Part shown: one piece after another, positions 16,738-26,500 of the stretch
How the letters are laid out: each line of letters begins with the position of its first letter
How positions within the stretch are numbered: position 1 is the first letter of the stretch
Assembly (NCBI GenBank): GCA_964602415.1
Contig: CAZRQL010000006.1
Span: 1 to 64,000, forward strand
Source: CAZRQL01 sp964602415
Lineage (GTDB): Bacteria; Bacteroidota; Bacteroidia; Cytophagales; Flammeovirgaceae
Direction of reading: 5' to 3'
Length of the DNA: 64,000 nt
Translations under genes and position numbers: made by a program
The notes under the pieces: generated by a model
What the model was told of the DNA's origin: nothing
Seen by the model: only the letters and a program-made list of their open reading frames with translations
Databases searched by the model: none

Positions 16738-18084
16738 TTAAAAATCAGTGGCATATCCTGTATAGCTTTGTGGTGTGAGCCTTAGGAGTTCTTCTTTAAT
16801 CTCATTAGAGACAGGTAAAGTTTCTATAAACGAGAATAGAGTCTTAGATGAAATTTTATCCCCTGTGCGCGTAAAAGCCTTCAGAACCTCGTAAGGTTTT
16901 TCGATATTTTCGCGGCGTAAAATCGTCTGAATCGCCTCTGCCAACACCGCAACATTGCTCTCTAAATCTGTCTCTATTTTTTGCACATTCAGTTCCAACT
17001 TCTCCAATCCCAAACAAATAGATTCAAGAGCAATCAAAATATGAGAGAAAGGCACACCCAAGTTGCGTAACACCGTAGAATCGGTCAAATCTCTTTGAAG
17101 CCGAGAGATAGGAAGTTTTTCAGAAAAAAATCCTAAAAGAGTCACTGCCATACCCAAATTGCCCTCGGCATTCTCAAAATCAATCGGATTGACTTTGTGA
17201 GGCATAGCCGAAGAGCCAACTTCTCCCTCCTTGAGCTTTTGTTTGAAGTAATCCATTGAAATATAAGCCCATACATCGCGACAAAAGTCTATGAGAATGG
17301 TGGCTATCCTGCGCCAATTGTCAAAAATGGCCGCAAGCGAATCGTAGTTGTCTATTTGAGTGGTCAACAAACTTCTTTGCAAACCAAATTGTTGATGCAC
17401 CAAATCATTGGCAAAACCAATCCAGTCTATATCAGGGAAAGCAACTTTATGGGCATTGAAATTGCCGGTTGCGCCCCCAAATTTGGCAGGTATGGGCAAC
17501 TGCCTGAGGCTCTGAACTTGATTTTTAAGCCTATACACAAATACAGCCAACTCCTTACCCACAGAAGTAGGACTGGCCGGTTGCCCGTGCGTGAAGGCCA
17601 ACATGGGAATGGACTTCCAAAGTTGCGCTTTTTCGTCTAACTTAGCTATTACCTCGTCGAGCATAGGAAAAAGCACCGAAATTTGTGCTTCTTTAAGAGA
17701 AAGAGGAATGGCGGTGTTGTTGATGTCTTGCGAGGTAAGGGCAAAGTGGACGTATTCTTTGATGTCTGCAAGACCGATGTCGTGTAGTTTCTCTTTGAGC
17801 CAATATTCCAAGGCCTTAATATCGTGATTGGTGGTGCGCTCTATGACTTTGATTTGTGAGGCATCTTCCAAACTAAATTTTTCGTAAAGCTCTCGCAAAG
17901 GTTTGGGGTGCAAGAGAGGCAAATGGGGCAAATCCAATTTCGACAGTGCAATCAAATATTCCACTTCAACATAAAGCCTGTACCTGATGAGGGCAAATTC
18001 CGAGAAATACGAAGAAAGCGGAGTGGTTTTGGTTCGGTAACGTCCATCTATGGGAGAAATAGCCGTAAGAGTGTCTAAATTCAT
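16738..18084 (-). CDS. purB: Adenylosuccinate lyase
   Basis: 448 residues. It catalyses two fumarate-releasing steps of purine synthesis (SAICAR to AICAR, adenylosuccinate to AMP). Seen: LTAISPIDGRYRTKTTPLS, TTNHDIKALEYWLKE, FALTSQDINNTAIPL, FTHGQPASPTSVGKELAVF and the signature loop GSSAMPHKVNPIDFENAEGN. This is the E. coli-like long class. The ATG at 18084 is chosen; a GTG two codons upstream would overlap the preceding stop. It begins 2 bases after the Omp28-like gene and is presumably co-transcribed. Confidence 0.95.
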   Translation of the reverse strand: MNLDTLTAISPIDGRYRTKTTPLSSYFSEFALIRYRLYVEVEYLIALSKLDLPHLPLLHPKPLRELYEKFSLEDASQIKVIERTTNHDIKALEYWLKEKLHDIGLADIKEYVHFALTSQDINNTAIPLSLKEAQISVLFPMLDEVIAKLDEKAQLWKSIPMLAFTHGQPASPTSVGKELAVFVYRLKNQVQSLRQLPIPAKFGGATGNFNAHKVAFPDIDWIGFANDLVHQQFGLQRSLLTTQIDNYDSLAAIFDNWRRIATILIDFCRDVWAYISMDYFKQKLKEGEVGSSAMPHKVNPIDFENAEGNLGMAVTLLGFFSEKLPISRLQRDLTDSTVLRNLGVPFSHILIALESICLGLEKLELNVQKIETDLESNVAVLAEAIQTILRRENIEKPYEVLKAFTRTGDKISSKTLFSFIETLPVSNEIKEELLRLTPQSYTGYATDF

Positions 18085-18086
18085 TA

Positions 18087-18941
18087 TCACAATTTGATGA
18101 GCTTAACAGAAGCCGCCTGAAGCACCCTCTGAGTGGATTTGTCGTAAATATAGCCTATCAAGTGTATATTTTCCTCTTTCCAACGGGCAGAAAGGGTGTA
18201 CTTAGCTTGTTTTTTAATAGTAGTACCGTTCAGCGGATTGGAAGTCAAATCTTCTCCTTGCCAATTGCCATTGATGACGGCGCGGAAAACGTGGTTGTGG
18301 GTGTAGTCAGGAATATCTTGGTTTTCAAGTGAATAATCTTTTTGCCAAGTTACAATCCCATCTTCTGTCAAAGCCAATACCAGACCAAAATCACCTGAGA
18401 GCGATTTTAAGAAAGTAACTGATGCAGAAGCAGCTACCTCACGGCTTGTGGCATCGAAATTAGCACTCAACACCACAGAGGCCTCCATAGGTTCGGCTAA
18501 AAGTTCTTGTACTTTTCCTGCCCAAGAGGTGTGCCCGAGCAGTTTTGAGCCTGCAAAATCCATCCGGTTGACCATCCCCTTGGGTAAACCTGCCTGACTG
18601 GCTCCAAAAAAAGCATCAATATCATTGCCATGAGGGCTGGTAAAATCAGTGGAATACTTGCCTGAAGAGTTGGTACGGGCAAAAAATCCGCAGTGAATAG
18701 CCACTACTACTACTTGATTGCCAAATACTTGAGGCAACTCTTTGGCTACTTTTCCCGCTTGGGGGCAGTTGCCGCATTGGTGACCAGTGAAATCCTCAAC
18801 CAGCACGACCCTCTGCTTTTGTGTGTCGGGATCGGGATTTTGGGGGTTGTTGGGGCGCGTCTGAAGTGCATCTTCAGGAGCTATCACATCGCAACTCAAG
18901 AGTGCCAAAGCCAACAGGCTAAAAACAAAATATTTACTCAT
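18087..18941 (-). CDS. Omp28-like lipoprotein
   Basis: 284 residues from the ATG at 18941. A lipobox (ALALLSC) gives a lipidated Cys near residue 17. The body has the Omp28-related plan: VVLVEDFTGHQCGNCPQAGKVAKELPQVFGNQVVVVAIHCGFFA, a thioredoxin-like segment with CGNC at the position of a redox motif, then a beta-rich domain ending in QRVLQAASVKLIK. It is probably anchored at the outer membrane. Role unknown; the CxxC suggests thiol chemistry, but the family has not been shown here to be an oxidoreductase. Confidence 0.75.
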   Translation of the reverse strand: MSKYFVFSLLALALLSCDVIAPEDALQTRPNNPQNPDPDTQKQRVVLVEDFTGHQCGNCPQAGKVAKELPQVFGNQVVVVAIHCGFFARTNSSGKYSTDFTSPHGNDIDAFFGASQAGLPKGMVNRMDFAGSKLLGHTSWAGKVQELLAEPMEASVVLSANFDATSREVAASASVTFLKSLSGDFGLVLALTEDGIVTWQKDYSLENQDIPDYTHNHVFRAVINGNWQGEDLTSNPLNGTTIKKQAKYTLSARWKEENIHLIGYIYDKSTQRVLQAASVKLIKL

Positions 18942-18983
18942 TTCTTTTCTTTCAGCTAAATACAAGTTTACACACAAAAAGGT

Positions 18984-19763
18984 TTATTTGCCTTGGAACT
19001 GAGCTTTGCGCTTTTGAAGGAAAGCCTCAACGCCTTCTTTGAAATCTTGGGTGGAGATACAAGAACCAAACTCTTGAGCCTCAAAGTCGTAAGATTCTCC
19101 TTTTGCAAAATAAACATCCACACAGCGCAAAACCGCCGCCACAGCCAAAGGTGCTTTGGTCATGATTTTTTCGGCCATCGCATAAGCTGCTTGAAGGAGG
19201 TTTTCTTTTTCAACTACTTGATTGACAAGCCCCAAATCGAGGGCTTGCTCTGCCGAAATCATATCAGCCGTAAGCATAAGTTCCAGGGCTTTGCCTCTGC
19301 CCACCAGCCGCGAGAGCCGTTGCGTGCCGCCGTAACCGGGTATCAAACCCAAATTGACTTCAGGTTGGCCAAATTTGGCATTTGGAGAGGCTATTCTAAT
19401 ATGGCAGGCCATCGCCAACTCACAACCGCCGCCCAGCGCAAAGCCATTGACAGCGGCTATCACGGGTTTGGTCATCTGCTCAATTTGGGCAAAAACCTCT
19501 TGGCCTCTTGCGGCAAAATCTTGCCCCTCGGCTTGGCTTAAAGCAGCAAACTCGGCAATATCGGCACCGGCGGCAAAAGCTTTTTCGCCCGCTCCCGTCA
19601 GAACGATTGCCTTGACAGCCTCATCAGCAGAGGCAGAAGCAAAAGCAGTCCCCAATTCTTTTATGGTATTGACAGACAAAGAGTTAAGTTTGGTTTCACG
19701 GTTCAACGTCAACGTCAAAATGCCGTTGTCGGACAATTGGTACAGCAAGTTTTCAAAACTCAT
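18984..19763 (-). CDS. Enoyl-CoA hydratase/isomerase family protein
   Basis: 259 residues from the ATG at 19763. Crotonase fold: AFAAGADIAEF gives the oxyanion-hole strand, ALGGGCELAMACHIRIAS the second, and FGQPEVNLGLIPGYGGTQRL carries the catalytic Glu of hydratases, with CELAM supplying the other Glu. Both Glu being present favours trans-2-enoyl-CoA hydratase in beta-oxidation. The divergent neighbour is a dienoyl-CoA-reductase-like SDR, which fits fatty acid degradation. Confidence 0.88.
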   Translation of the reverse strand: MSFENLLYQLSDNGILTLTLNRETKLNSLSVNTIKELGTAFASASADEAVKAIVLTGAGEKAFAAGADIAEFAALSQAEGQDFAARGQEVFAQIEQMTKPVIAAVNGFALGGGCELAMACHIRIASPNAKFGQPEVNLGLIPGYGGTQRLSRLVGRGKALELMLTADMISAEQALDLGLVNQVVEKENLLQAAYAMAEKIMTKAPLAVAAVLRCVDVYFAKGESYDFEAQEFGSCISTQDFKEGVEAFLQKRKAQFQGK

Positions 19764-19837
19764 ACATTTGGTTTTTGCAAAAATAACAAAATTTTTGACC
19801 AACAGAATTTTAGGCTATTTTGCCAAAAAACTTTACA

Positions 19838-20713
19838 ATGAAACATACGGAATCTATGTTGGCAGAAGGCTCGCTCAACTCAAAAAATATCATCGTAACA
19901 GGCGGAGGATCAGGACTTGGCAAGTCTATGGCCACTTATTTTGCCAAGTTGGGGGCCAATGTGGTGATTTGCTCGCGCAAACTTGACAAACTCGAAGCGG
20001 CAGCCGAAGAAATACGCGCCACAGCCAAAGGCCAAGTGCTGCCCATAAGCTGCGATGTAAGAAAATACGAAGAAATAGAAAACGTCATCGCCCAAACACA
20101 AGCCCAACTGGGAGAGGTCAACGGCTTGGTCAATAACGCCGCCGGCAACTTCATAAGCCCCACCGAACGGCTGAGCCACAAGGCATTTGATGTGATTGTG
20201 GGCATCGTTTTGCAGGGAAGCTACAACTTCACGCTCGCTTTGGGCAAACACTGCATCGCCCAACAACACGGGGCTACGGTGCTCAATATCGTAACCACCT
20301 ACGCACAAACCGGTTCGGCCTATGTCGTGCCCTCGGCGGTGGCCAAGGCAGGAGTGCTGGCCATGACGCGCTCGCTGGCCGTCGAATGGGCAAAATACGG
20401 CATCAGAACCAACGCCATCGCACCGGGGCCATTCCCCACAAAAGGGGCTTGGGACAGGCTTTTCCCCAAAGAACTGCAAGACAAATTTGACATCAAAGCC
20501 AAAATCCCCCTCAAAAGAACCGGAGAGCACCAAGAACTGGCCAATCTGGCCGCCTACCTGATGTCCGATTACTCGGCCTACATAAACGGAGAGGTCATCA
20601 CCATAGACGGCGGCGAATGGTTGCAGGGAGCAGGCGAGTTCAACCACCTTGCCGCCATTCCTGAGCCTATGTGGGACATGCTCGAAAAAGCTGTCAGAAA
20701 TGCAAAAGATTAA
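19838..20713 (+). CDS. SDR oxidoreductase, 2,4-dienoyl-CoA reductase-like
   Basis: 291 residues from the ATG at 19838; another ATG is six codons on. Rossmann motif VTGGGSGLGKSMATYF with ICSRK after beta-2 for NADPH, then NNAAGNF, and AYVVPSAVAKAGVLAMTRSLAVEW, followed by NAIAPGPFPTKGAWDRL. The active-site region keeps Ser and Lys in the arrangement of mitochondrial-type 2,4-dienoyl-CoA reductases rather than the classic YxxxK. It would reduce polyunsaturated acyl-CoA during beta-oxidation, which fits the divergent enoyl-CoA hydratase 74 bases away. Confidence 0.8.
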   Translation: MKHTESMLAEGSLNSKNIIVTGGGSGLGKSMATYFAKLGANVVICSRKLDKLEAAAEEIRATAKGQVLPISCDVRKYEEIENVIAQTQAQLGEVNGLVNNAAGNFISPTERLSHKAFDVIVGIVLQGSYNFTLALGKHCIAQQHGATVLNIVTTYAQTGSAYVVPSAVAKAGVLAMTRSLAVEWAKYGIRTNAIAPGPFPTKGAWDRLFPKELQDKFDIKAKIPLKRTGEHQELANLAAYLMSDYSAYINGEVITIDGGEWLQGAGEFNHLAAIPEPMWDMLEKAVRNAKD

Positions 20714-20775
20714 TCTGGCTCTTAATTGCTGTTATTTAAAAAATTAAATTTGCATAAAATTTAAATCAATTTCCT

Positions 20776-21396
20776 GTGACGGAAATATTAGAAAAATACT
20801 TTGAACTCGATGCTATTCAAAGGGAGAGATTTTCTCTTTTACCTACTTTGTACAGTTCTTGGAATGACAAAATCAATGTAGTATCGAGAAAAGACATTGA
20901 TAATTTGATGCTCAAACATGTTTTGCATAGCTTGGCAATAGCGAAGTTTTACAGTTTTGAACCGGGTGAAAAAGTCATTGATATTGGTACGGGAGGAGGC
21001 TTTCCGGGTATCCCTTTGGCTATCTTATTTCCCGAAACGCATTTTGATTTGGTGGATTCGATAGGCAAAAAAGTAAAAGTAGCCTCTGAGATAGCCTCGG
21101 AACTGTCTTTGTCCAATGTGCGCACCTTTCACAGCCGCGCCGAAGCCATGCCTGCCGAATATGACTACGCCCTGAGCCGTGCCGTTGCGGAAATAACAGA
21201 GCTACACAAATGGGCTAAAAAAGTGGTTAAGAAAAAAAGCGACTGCAGTTTGGCTTCGGGACTTATTTGTTTGAAAGGCGGGGATTTGAGAGAAGAATTT
21301 AGCAATTTCAAACACCATGTGCGTTTTAATGAGCTTACAGAGGTATTTGAAGAAGATTTTTTTGTTGAGAAAAAAGTGGTTTATGTGCCTTTTTGA
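20776..21396 (+). CDS. rsmG: 16S rRNA m7G527 methyltransferase
   Basis: 206 residues, GTG start at 20776 with a -7 box (TAAATTTG, 20745-20752) upstream. SAM-dependent fold: VIDIGTGGGFPGIPLAILFPETHFDLVDSIGKK, then FHSRAEAMP, YALSRAVAEI and LICLKGGDL. It methylates G527 of 16S rRNA. The gene is complete. Its last 77 codons, and the following 44 bases, recur almost unchanged at 22780-23056 after a YhcG nuclease gene. Confidence 0.93.
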   Translation: MTEILEKYFELDAIQRERFSLLPTLYSSWNDKINVVSRKDIDNLMLKHVLHSLAIAKFYSFEPGEKVIDIGTGGGFPGIPLAILFPETHFDLVDSIGKKVKVASEIASELSLSNVRTFHSRAEAMPAEYDYALSRAVAEITELHKWAKKVVKKKSDCSLASGLICLKGGDLREEFSNFKHHVRFNELTEVFEEDFFVEKKVVYVPF

Positions 21397-21440
21397 GCTA
21401 CCTGACTGTGCCTAAAACAATCTATCAGATGGTCGTTTAC
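21164..21440 (+). repeat. 277-bp direct repeat, copy 1 (rsmG 3' end plus tag 3' end)
   Basis: By eye the copy at 22780-23056 differs at only two positions (T21180/C22796 and T21425/C23041), a constant offset of 1616. It spans the last 233 bases of rsmG and runs on through 44 bases that encode part of the tag C-terminus on the other strand; 21381-21440 is a dead 20-codon tag fragment. Confidence 0.95.
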
Positions 21441-21561
21441 AATCAAAAACAATCTAAGAAAGACTACCAATTCAACAATTTGCACTGACTCATGTAAAAA
21501 ACTTTTGACCAAACTCAGTCTTCAAAAGGAAGTTGATTGTAGCGACTATGATTGTTATATT

Positions 21562-22779
21562 GCTGTTAGTGGCAAGCAATGAGCGACACTTCAATAGAAA
21601 AAAATCTGTATGTAACAGAATCGTATCCATAAATCATTTTTTATCTTTGAAGAAATGGATATTAATCATTCAAAATATACCGACTTAATCAACCAAATTG
21701 GCGGACTTCTTCAAAATGGTAGAGAGCAAGCTACCAAATCGGTAAACACAATTTTAGTTCAGACTTATTGGTTAATCGGCAGGTACATCGTTGAATTTGA
21801 GCAAGGTGGTAAAGAAAAGGCAGAGTATGGGACTTTTCTCTTTGAGCAACTTTCCAAAGACTTGACACGGCTTTACGGAAAGGGATTTAGCAGATCTAAC
21901 TTGCTGTATATGAGAAAGATGTATCTTTACTTTCCAAAAAGGGAGACACTGTCTAACGTATTGAGTTGGAGCCATTATTTTGAGATTTTACGTTCAGACA
22001 ACGAACTTGAAATCAGCTTCTACACCAAACAAACAGAGAAAGAAAATTGGAGTGTGAGAGAACTTAAGCGTCAAATGAAAAGTATGCTGTTTCATCGTTT
22101 GGCGTTGAGCAAGGACAAAAAAGGGGTTTTGGAACTTTCCAAGCAGGGACAAGAAATTCAAAAGGCAGATGATATTTTGAAAGACCCTTACGTTTTGGAG
22201 TTTTTGAATATCCCACAGAGCCTTCAGTTTTTAGAAAGTGAGTTGGAAGAAAAACTCATTTCAAATCTTCAACACTTTTTATTAGAGCTTGGCAAAGGAT
22301 TTACATTTGAAAAAAGACAATATCGAATATCAATAAGCGGTAAGCACTTCTTTGTTGACTTGGTTTTCTACCATCGTATCTTAAAATGTTTTGTTCTTAT
22401 TGACTTGAAACGTGGCGAAGTAACACATCAAGACGTTGGACAAATGAACTTATATCTCAACTATTTCAAGAAAGAAGTAAACACCGAAGGAGACAACGAA
22501 CCAATCGGAATTGTTCTGGGTGCAGCGAAAGACCACGTTTTAGTGGAGTATGCAATTGAGAGTATAAGCAATCAACTTTTCATAAGTAAATACCAACTTT
22601 ACTTGCCGGACAAAAAACAACTTGAGAACGAACTAAACAAACTTTTAGCCGATGATGGCGACAGTTCTGCCAGCCGCTAACAGACGTTTGTCTCAATGAC
22701 AGGGAAATGGTTAATTGAACTTTCTACCTCGCATCAACTTTTGTGGTGTATTGTCAATATTTATACTCCGAAATCCGCC
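21562..22779 (+). mobile_element. Integron-cassette-like unit carrying the DUF1016 gene
   Basis: Seen: CTGTTAGTGGC (21563-21573) and GCCGCTAACAG (22673-22683) are reverse complements except for one base. They bracket the nuclease gene in the order GTT box, gene, AAC box, as in the DoxX unit. The gene's TAA stop is part of the AAC box (CGCTAAC). The expected closing arm of an attC is missing, because the unit is cut at 22780 by the rsmG repeat. Confidence 0.45.
21655..22680 (+). CDS. YhcG/DUF1016 family PDDEXK nuclease
   Basis: 341 residues. The N-terminal DUF1016 region (about 10-150) has TYWLIGRYIVEFEQGG, LTRLYGKGFSRSNLLYMRKMY and LSWSHYFEIL. The C-terminal half is a PDDEXK nuclease: FFVDLVFYHRILKCFVLIDLK (split here as FFVDLVFYHR then FVLIDLK) gives the Asp and the D-x-K catalytic residues, followed by GQMNLYLNYF and PIGIVLG. 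Known: YhcG proteins are putative restriction-like nucleases often found among mobile genes. A -7 box (TATCTTTG, 21642-21649) just before the ATG suggests that the unit brings its own promoter. No methyltransferase or partner is beside it. Confidence 0.85.
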   Translation: MDINHSKYTDLINQIGGLLQNGREQATKSVNTILVQTYWLIGRYIVEFEQGGKEKAEYGTFLFEQLSKDLTRLYGKGFSRSNLLYMRKMYLYFPKRETLSNVLSWSHYFEILRSDNELEISFYTKQTEKENWSVRELKRQMKSMLFHRLALSKDKKGVLELSKQGQEIQKADDILKDPYVLEFLNIPQSLQFLESELEEKLISNLQHFLLELGKGFTFEKRQYRISISGKHFFVDLVFYHRILKCFVLIDLKRGEVTHQDVGQMNLYLNYFKKEVNTEGDNEPIGIVLGAAKDHVLVEYAIESISNQLFISKYQLYLPDKKQLENELNKLLADDGDSSASR

Positions 22780-23012
22780 ACTACGCCCTGAGCCGCGCCG
22801 TTGCGGAAATAACAGAGCTACACAAATGGGCTAAAAAAGTGGTTAAGAAAAAAAGCGACTGCAGTTTGGCTTCGGGACTTATTTGTTTGAAAGGCGGGGA
22901 TTTGAGAGAAGAATTTAGCAATTTCAAACACCATGTGCGTTTTAATGAGCTTACAGAGGTATTTGAAGAAGATTTTTTTGTTGAGAAAAAAGTGGTTTAT
23001 GTGCCTTTTTGA
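22780..23012 (+). pseudogene. rsmG: rsmG 3' fragment (77 codons)
   Basis: An exact amino-acid copy of the rsmG C-terminus from YALSRAV to VVYVPF and its TGA stop. It lacks the SAM-binding region and has no start of its own. A chance open frame runs back to 22743 into the insert. It is the right-hand copy of the target duplication, retained because it overlaps the end of the functional tag gene. Confidence 0.93.
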
Positions 23013-23056
23013 GCTACCTGACTGTGCCTAAAACAATCTACCAGATGGTCGTTTAC
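22780..23056 (+). repeat. 277-bp direct repeat, copy 2
   Basis: The partner of 21164-21440, with two differences by eye. Its right part is the genuine 3' end of tag. Confidence 0.95.
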
Positions 23057-23584
23057 CATTCCGGTGGCCTGCATGTGGGCATAAACGGTCTTGCTGCCCA
23101 AAAATTTAAAGCCTTCTTTTTTTAAAGCTGAGGCTATTTTGTCGGATAAATCAGTTTGAGCGGGCACTTGGCAAAGCTCTTTAAAGTGGTTGGTGATGGG
23201 TTTGCCGTCCACAAATCCCCAAATAAAATTTGAAAAACTACTGTATTTTTCTGCAATTCGCAAAAAATTTTGGGCATTGGAGATGGCGGCTTGGATTTTG
23301 AGGCGGTTGCGTATGATAGCGGGGTTGCGCAAAAGAGTTTCTACATCATTTTCGTCGAAAACAGCGACTGCTTGCGCATCGAAGTTGGCAAAAGCCGCCC
23401 TGTAACCCTCCCTTTTGTTGAGAACTACCTCCCAACTTACCCCTGCCTGAGCGGATTCTAATACCAAAAACTCAAACAGTCTGTCATCATCATAAACGGG
23501 GACGCCCCATTCTGTATCGTGGTAATTGACGTAAAGCGGGTTTTTGAGCTTTACCCAATCACATCTCTTTAATTGGTTTAACAT
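22997..23584 (-). CDS. tag: DNA-3-methyladenine glycosylase I
   Basis: 195 residues. Excises 3-methyladenine from DNA in base excision repair. Seen: RCDWVK and YHDTEWGVPVYDD with the zinc-binding Cys and His; SAQAGVSWEVVLNKREGYRAAF, the active-site Glu/Trp/Tyr segment; FLGSKTVYAHMQATGMVNDHLVDCFRH with the later His and Cys zinc ligands. The end overlaps the rsmG fragment by 16 bases tail to tail, as it must have overlapped rsmG itself before the insertion. Confidence 0.93.
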   Translation of the reverse strand: MLNQLKRCDWVKLKNPLYVNYHDTEWGVPVYDDDRLFEFLVLESAQAGVSWEVVLNKREGYRAAFANFDAQAVAVFDENDVETLLRNPAIIRNRLKIQAAISNAQNFLRIAEKYSSFSNFIWGFVDGKPITNHFKELCQVPAQTDLSDKIASALKKEGFKFLGSKTVYAHMQATGMVNDHLVDCFRHSQVAQKGT

Positions 23585-23592
23585 AATTTTGT

Positions 23593-26500
23593 TTAAATTT
23601 CAATACCGATTGTCAACCAATCGTCTGTTTGTCGGTGCTGGCCTTGCCACTGTATTAGGGTATCCTCAATAACTTTACCCTGTTGGGACATAGGCAGCGT
23701 AATGGTTTTTTCAATAAGCGTTCTAAAATGTTTAATCATAAACTTCCTGTTTTTATCCCCTCCAAATTGATCCGGCATACCATCGGAAAACAAATAAATT
23801 TTATCTCCTGAATTAATTTGATATTCATTGATTGTATAGCCTCCCTGCCTTTCTTTAAATCCTCCGATGGGCTGAGAAGTGCCTTCTATTTGTATGAGTT
23901 CTGAGTTTTGCGCCTTGACAAGGTAAATAGGACGTTGGGCAGCGGCGGTTTTTAACGTGCCTTCTTGTTTATTAATTTTGCAGATAGCAGCATCCATTCC
24001 GTCTCTGGTTTTATTTTCTTCTTGATTGAGAAAGGCTTTTACTCCTTTGTCCATTTCATCCAATATAAAATTGGGATCTGCATCAGGGAAACGCGAAATG
24101 ATACTATTGAGAATCGAATTGCCTATCAAAGACATAAAAGCTCCGGGTACGCCATGTCCGGTACAATCCACTACTGCAACATAAACATCATTTTTTGAAT
24201 TTTGAAAAACCCAATAAAAATCTCCACTGACAATATCTCTGGGATAATAAATTAAAAAGTAATTGCCCAAAAGAGCCTGAAGTTGTGTATGGGAGGGCAA
24301 AAAAGCATTTTGTATGCGCTTGGCATAATTAATACTGCTGGTTATGTCTTTATTTTTTTTATCAATTACCACAAAGGCTTTTTCCAAATCGCTTGATTTA
24401 ACGGCCAATTGCTCCATAGCCTCTTGCAATTTGTCTCTCTGCATCAGGATTTCTTCTTTCTGAGCAGAAATTTCAGCGGTACGCTCTTGTACTTTTGTTT
24501 CGAGTTCGCGTTTGGCCTCAAGCAAACTTTTGGTTCTCAAAGACACAATCGCTCGGACAAGTATAAAAATAAAAATCGCTACCAATAAAATAAACCACCA
24601 TCGCTGCCATATTGGATAGCTAATGGTGAATGGATACTCCGTAACGGGAGAAATATCAAACAAAGAGCCTTGCGTTGCCCTGACTTTGAAAATGTATTCG
24701 CCGGGAGGCAATCCTGCGTAGGTAACGAGTGGTTTATTAGTCAAATTCCAGGTTATATCATAGTTTTCAATCATGTATTCGTAAGAAATCTTTTCGGGAG
24801 CGGCATACCAAAAAGCATCAAAATTAAAAGTGAGGTGGTTTTGGTTGTGTTTGAAGGTGGATTTTGAGGGGCTGTGATGGTCTTTGAGAAAAACAAGCAC
24901 GTCATAAATAACAACCGATGGCGACAAAGGACGCAGATTTTTGGAAGGATGGTATATGAGTATGCCTTCTGAGTGGGCTATCCATAGTTGTCCATTTTTT
25001 CCTGTTTCTACTGCATTGGTATTGGAGCCAAAATGCAAATCCTCAAACCCATCTTCTTTGCTAAAATGTATCGGAAAAATCGAATCCGGTAAATACAAAT
25101 CAATATTATTTTGCCTCAAAGCCAGTATTCTTCCGTATTTATCTTCTGCCAAACTGAAAATAAATTCTTCATCATTGTTTTCTAAAATAGGGTAATTGTA
25201 AAACTTTTTGCCATCGTATTTCCAAGTTCCTTTTTCGGTGGCCAGCCAAATGTGTCCGTTTTTGGCTTGTAACATGGCATGTACATCAACCGACGCACCC
25301 AACGAATCGCGAAAAGAAGTGAATTTGTCTGATTTAAAACAGGTCAGCGATCGGTCAGAAGAACAAAACCAAATGCCGTCTTGTTTGTCAAAAAACGTTT
25401 TAAAAACATATTCCCCTGTTAATTTTTTATCATAAAATCGTTTAAATTTTTCTGTAAAGTTTTTATTATCTGTGTTTTTTGCATAAAAAACCCCGTTGTA
25501 AGTGGAAATCCAAATTTCTCCTTTGCGCCCTGTGATATGGGATATAGAATTTTTGCTGATTTCATCTTTAAAAATAAATACCGATTTATTTGTTGGATTT
25601 ACTCTACACAAACCTGTTCCCAAACTTCCGCCCCAAATGTAGCCAAATTCGTCTTGGTAAAGCGTATTGATACTAAAATTAACACCTTTGAATTGGTAAA
25701 CGGAACCGGTTTTGATGTCCATGGAAAATAGTCCGGTTTTGGTACTATAATACAAAATATCTTGTACCGTATCCAATAATATATCCTCCAAATCGGGTAT
25801 TTTGACAAAAGACTCAAAGCGACTGCCCGGTGACTGATAAAGATTTTGGTTGCTACCCACCCAAACCATATCCGTTTCGTCTTTGAGTAGGCACAAAAAC
25901 CATTCATTTTGCGTTTCTGTGGCAGGTATAAACTTCTTTTCCTTCGATTTCCACCTCAGCAAACCCATCTTTCTGGTGGCCAGCCACATTTCATTTTCAA
26001 AAGAAACGGCATCATAGACCTCTCCGATTTTATTTTCTTTAAATTCATTGAAATAAGTAAATTTTTTTTTTTGTTAATCAAAAAACACCATTCCTAAAGA
26101 TTCGGTAGAAACCCAAATGTTATCGTATTGATCGCGTACTAGCACGCGGGTCAAATCATCCAACAGTCCTTCTTTGAGGCTATATGTTTTGATTTTGTAT
26201 TTATTTTGAGGCAAAAACTCAATAGCCGCCAGCCCGCCGTCACTGCTTACGAGTACTTTATTATCACCTAAAGTGAGCAAATCATAGCAATTCACATCGT
26301 TTAAACCATCTGCATCGGATATATTGTAAAGCCTGTCTATGTTGCGGTTGTAGAAATACAAACCCTCCCCGTTGGTGGCAATCAACAAAATCGAATCATT
26401 GAGAGGCAAGAGTTTTTCGACATCTTCTTCCGGCAAACCTTCTTTTGGGTTGAATTTAGTGATTTTGCCATGAGGATTCATAATCTCTATGGCGGTGTGA

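Larger units (their letters stand above)
21441..23056. mobile_element. DUF1016 nuclease insertion with long target duplication
   Basis: Seen: the convergent, overlapping rsmG-tag junction occurs twice, with 1339 bases of foreign DNA (21441-22779) between. rsmG is intact at the left copy and tag at the right copy, so the insertion duplicated its target and broke neither gene. Known: restriction-modification and similar genes have been found inserted with long target duplications of this kind. The insert carries one gene (YhcG/DUF1016) and no transposase or integrase. Confidence 0.85.

Noticed and set aside
22743..23012. Second functional rsmG
   Set aside because: Lacks the SAM-binding half; it is the duplicated 3' end only.
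21164..23056. Ordinary IS insertion as the cause of the rsmG-tag duplication
   Set aside because: No transposase, no terminal inverted repeats at the insert edges, and the duplication is far longer than IS target duplications.
26062..26072. A11 run as a frameshift in the propeller-SpoIIE gene
   Set aside because: The two halves are in the same frame (start positions differ by a multiple of three); the break is a TAA just upstream of the run.
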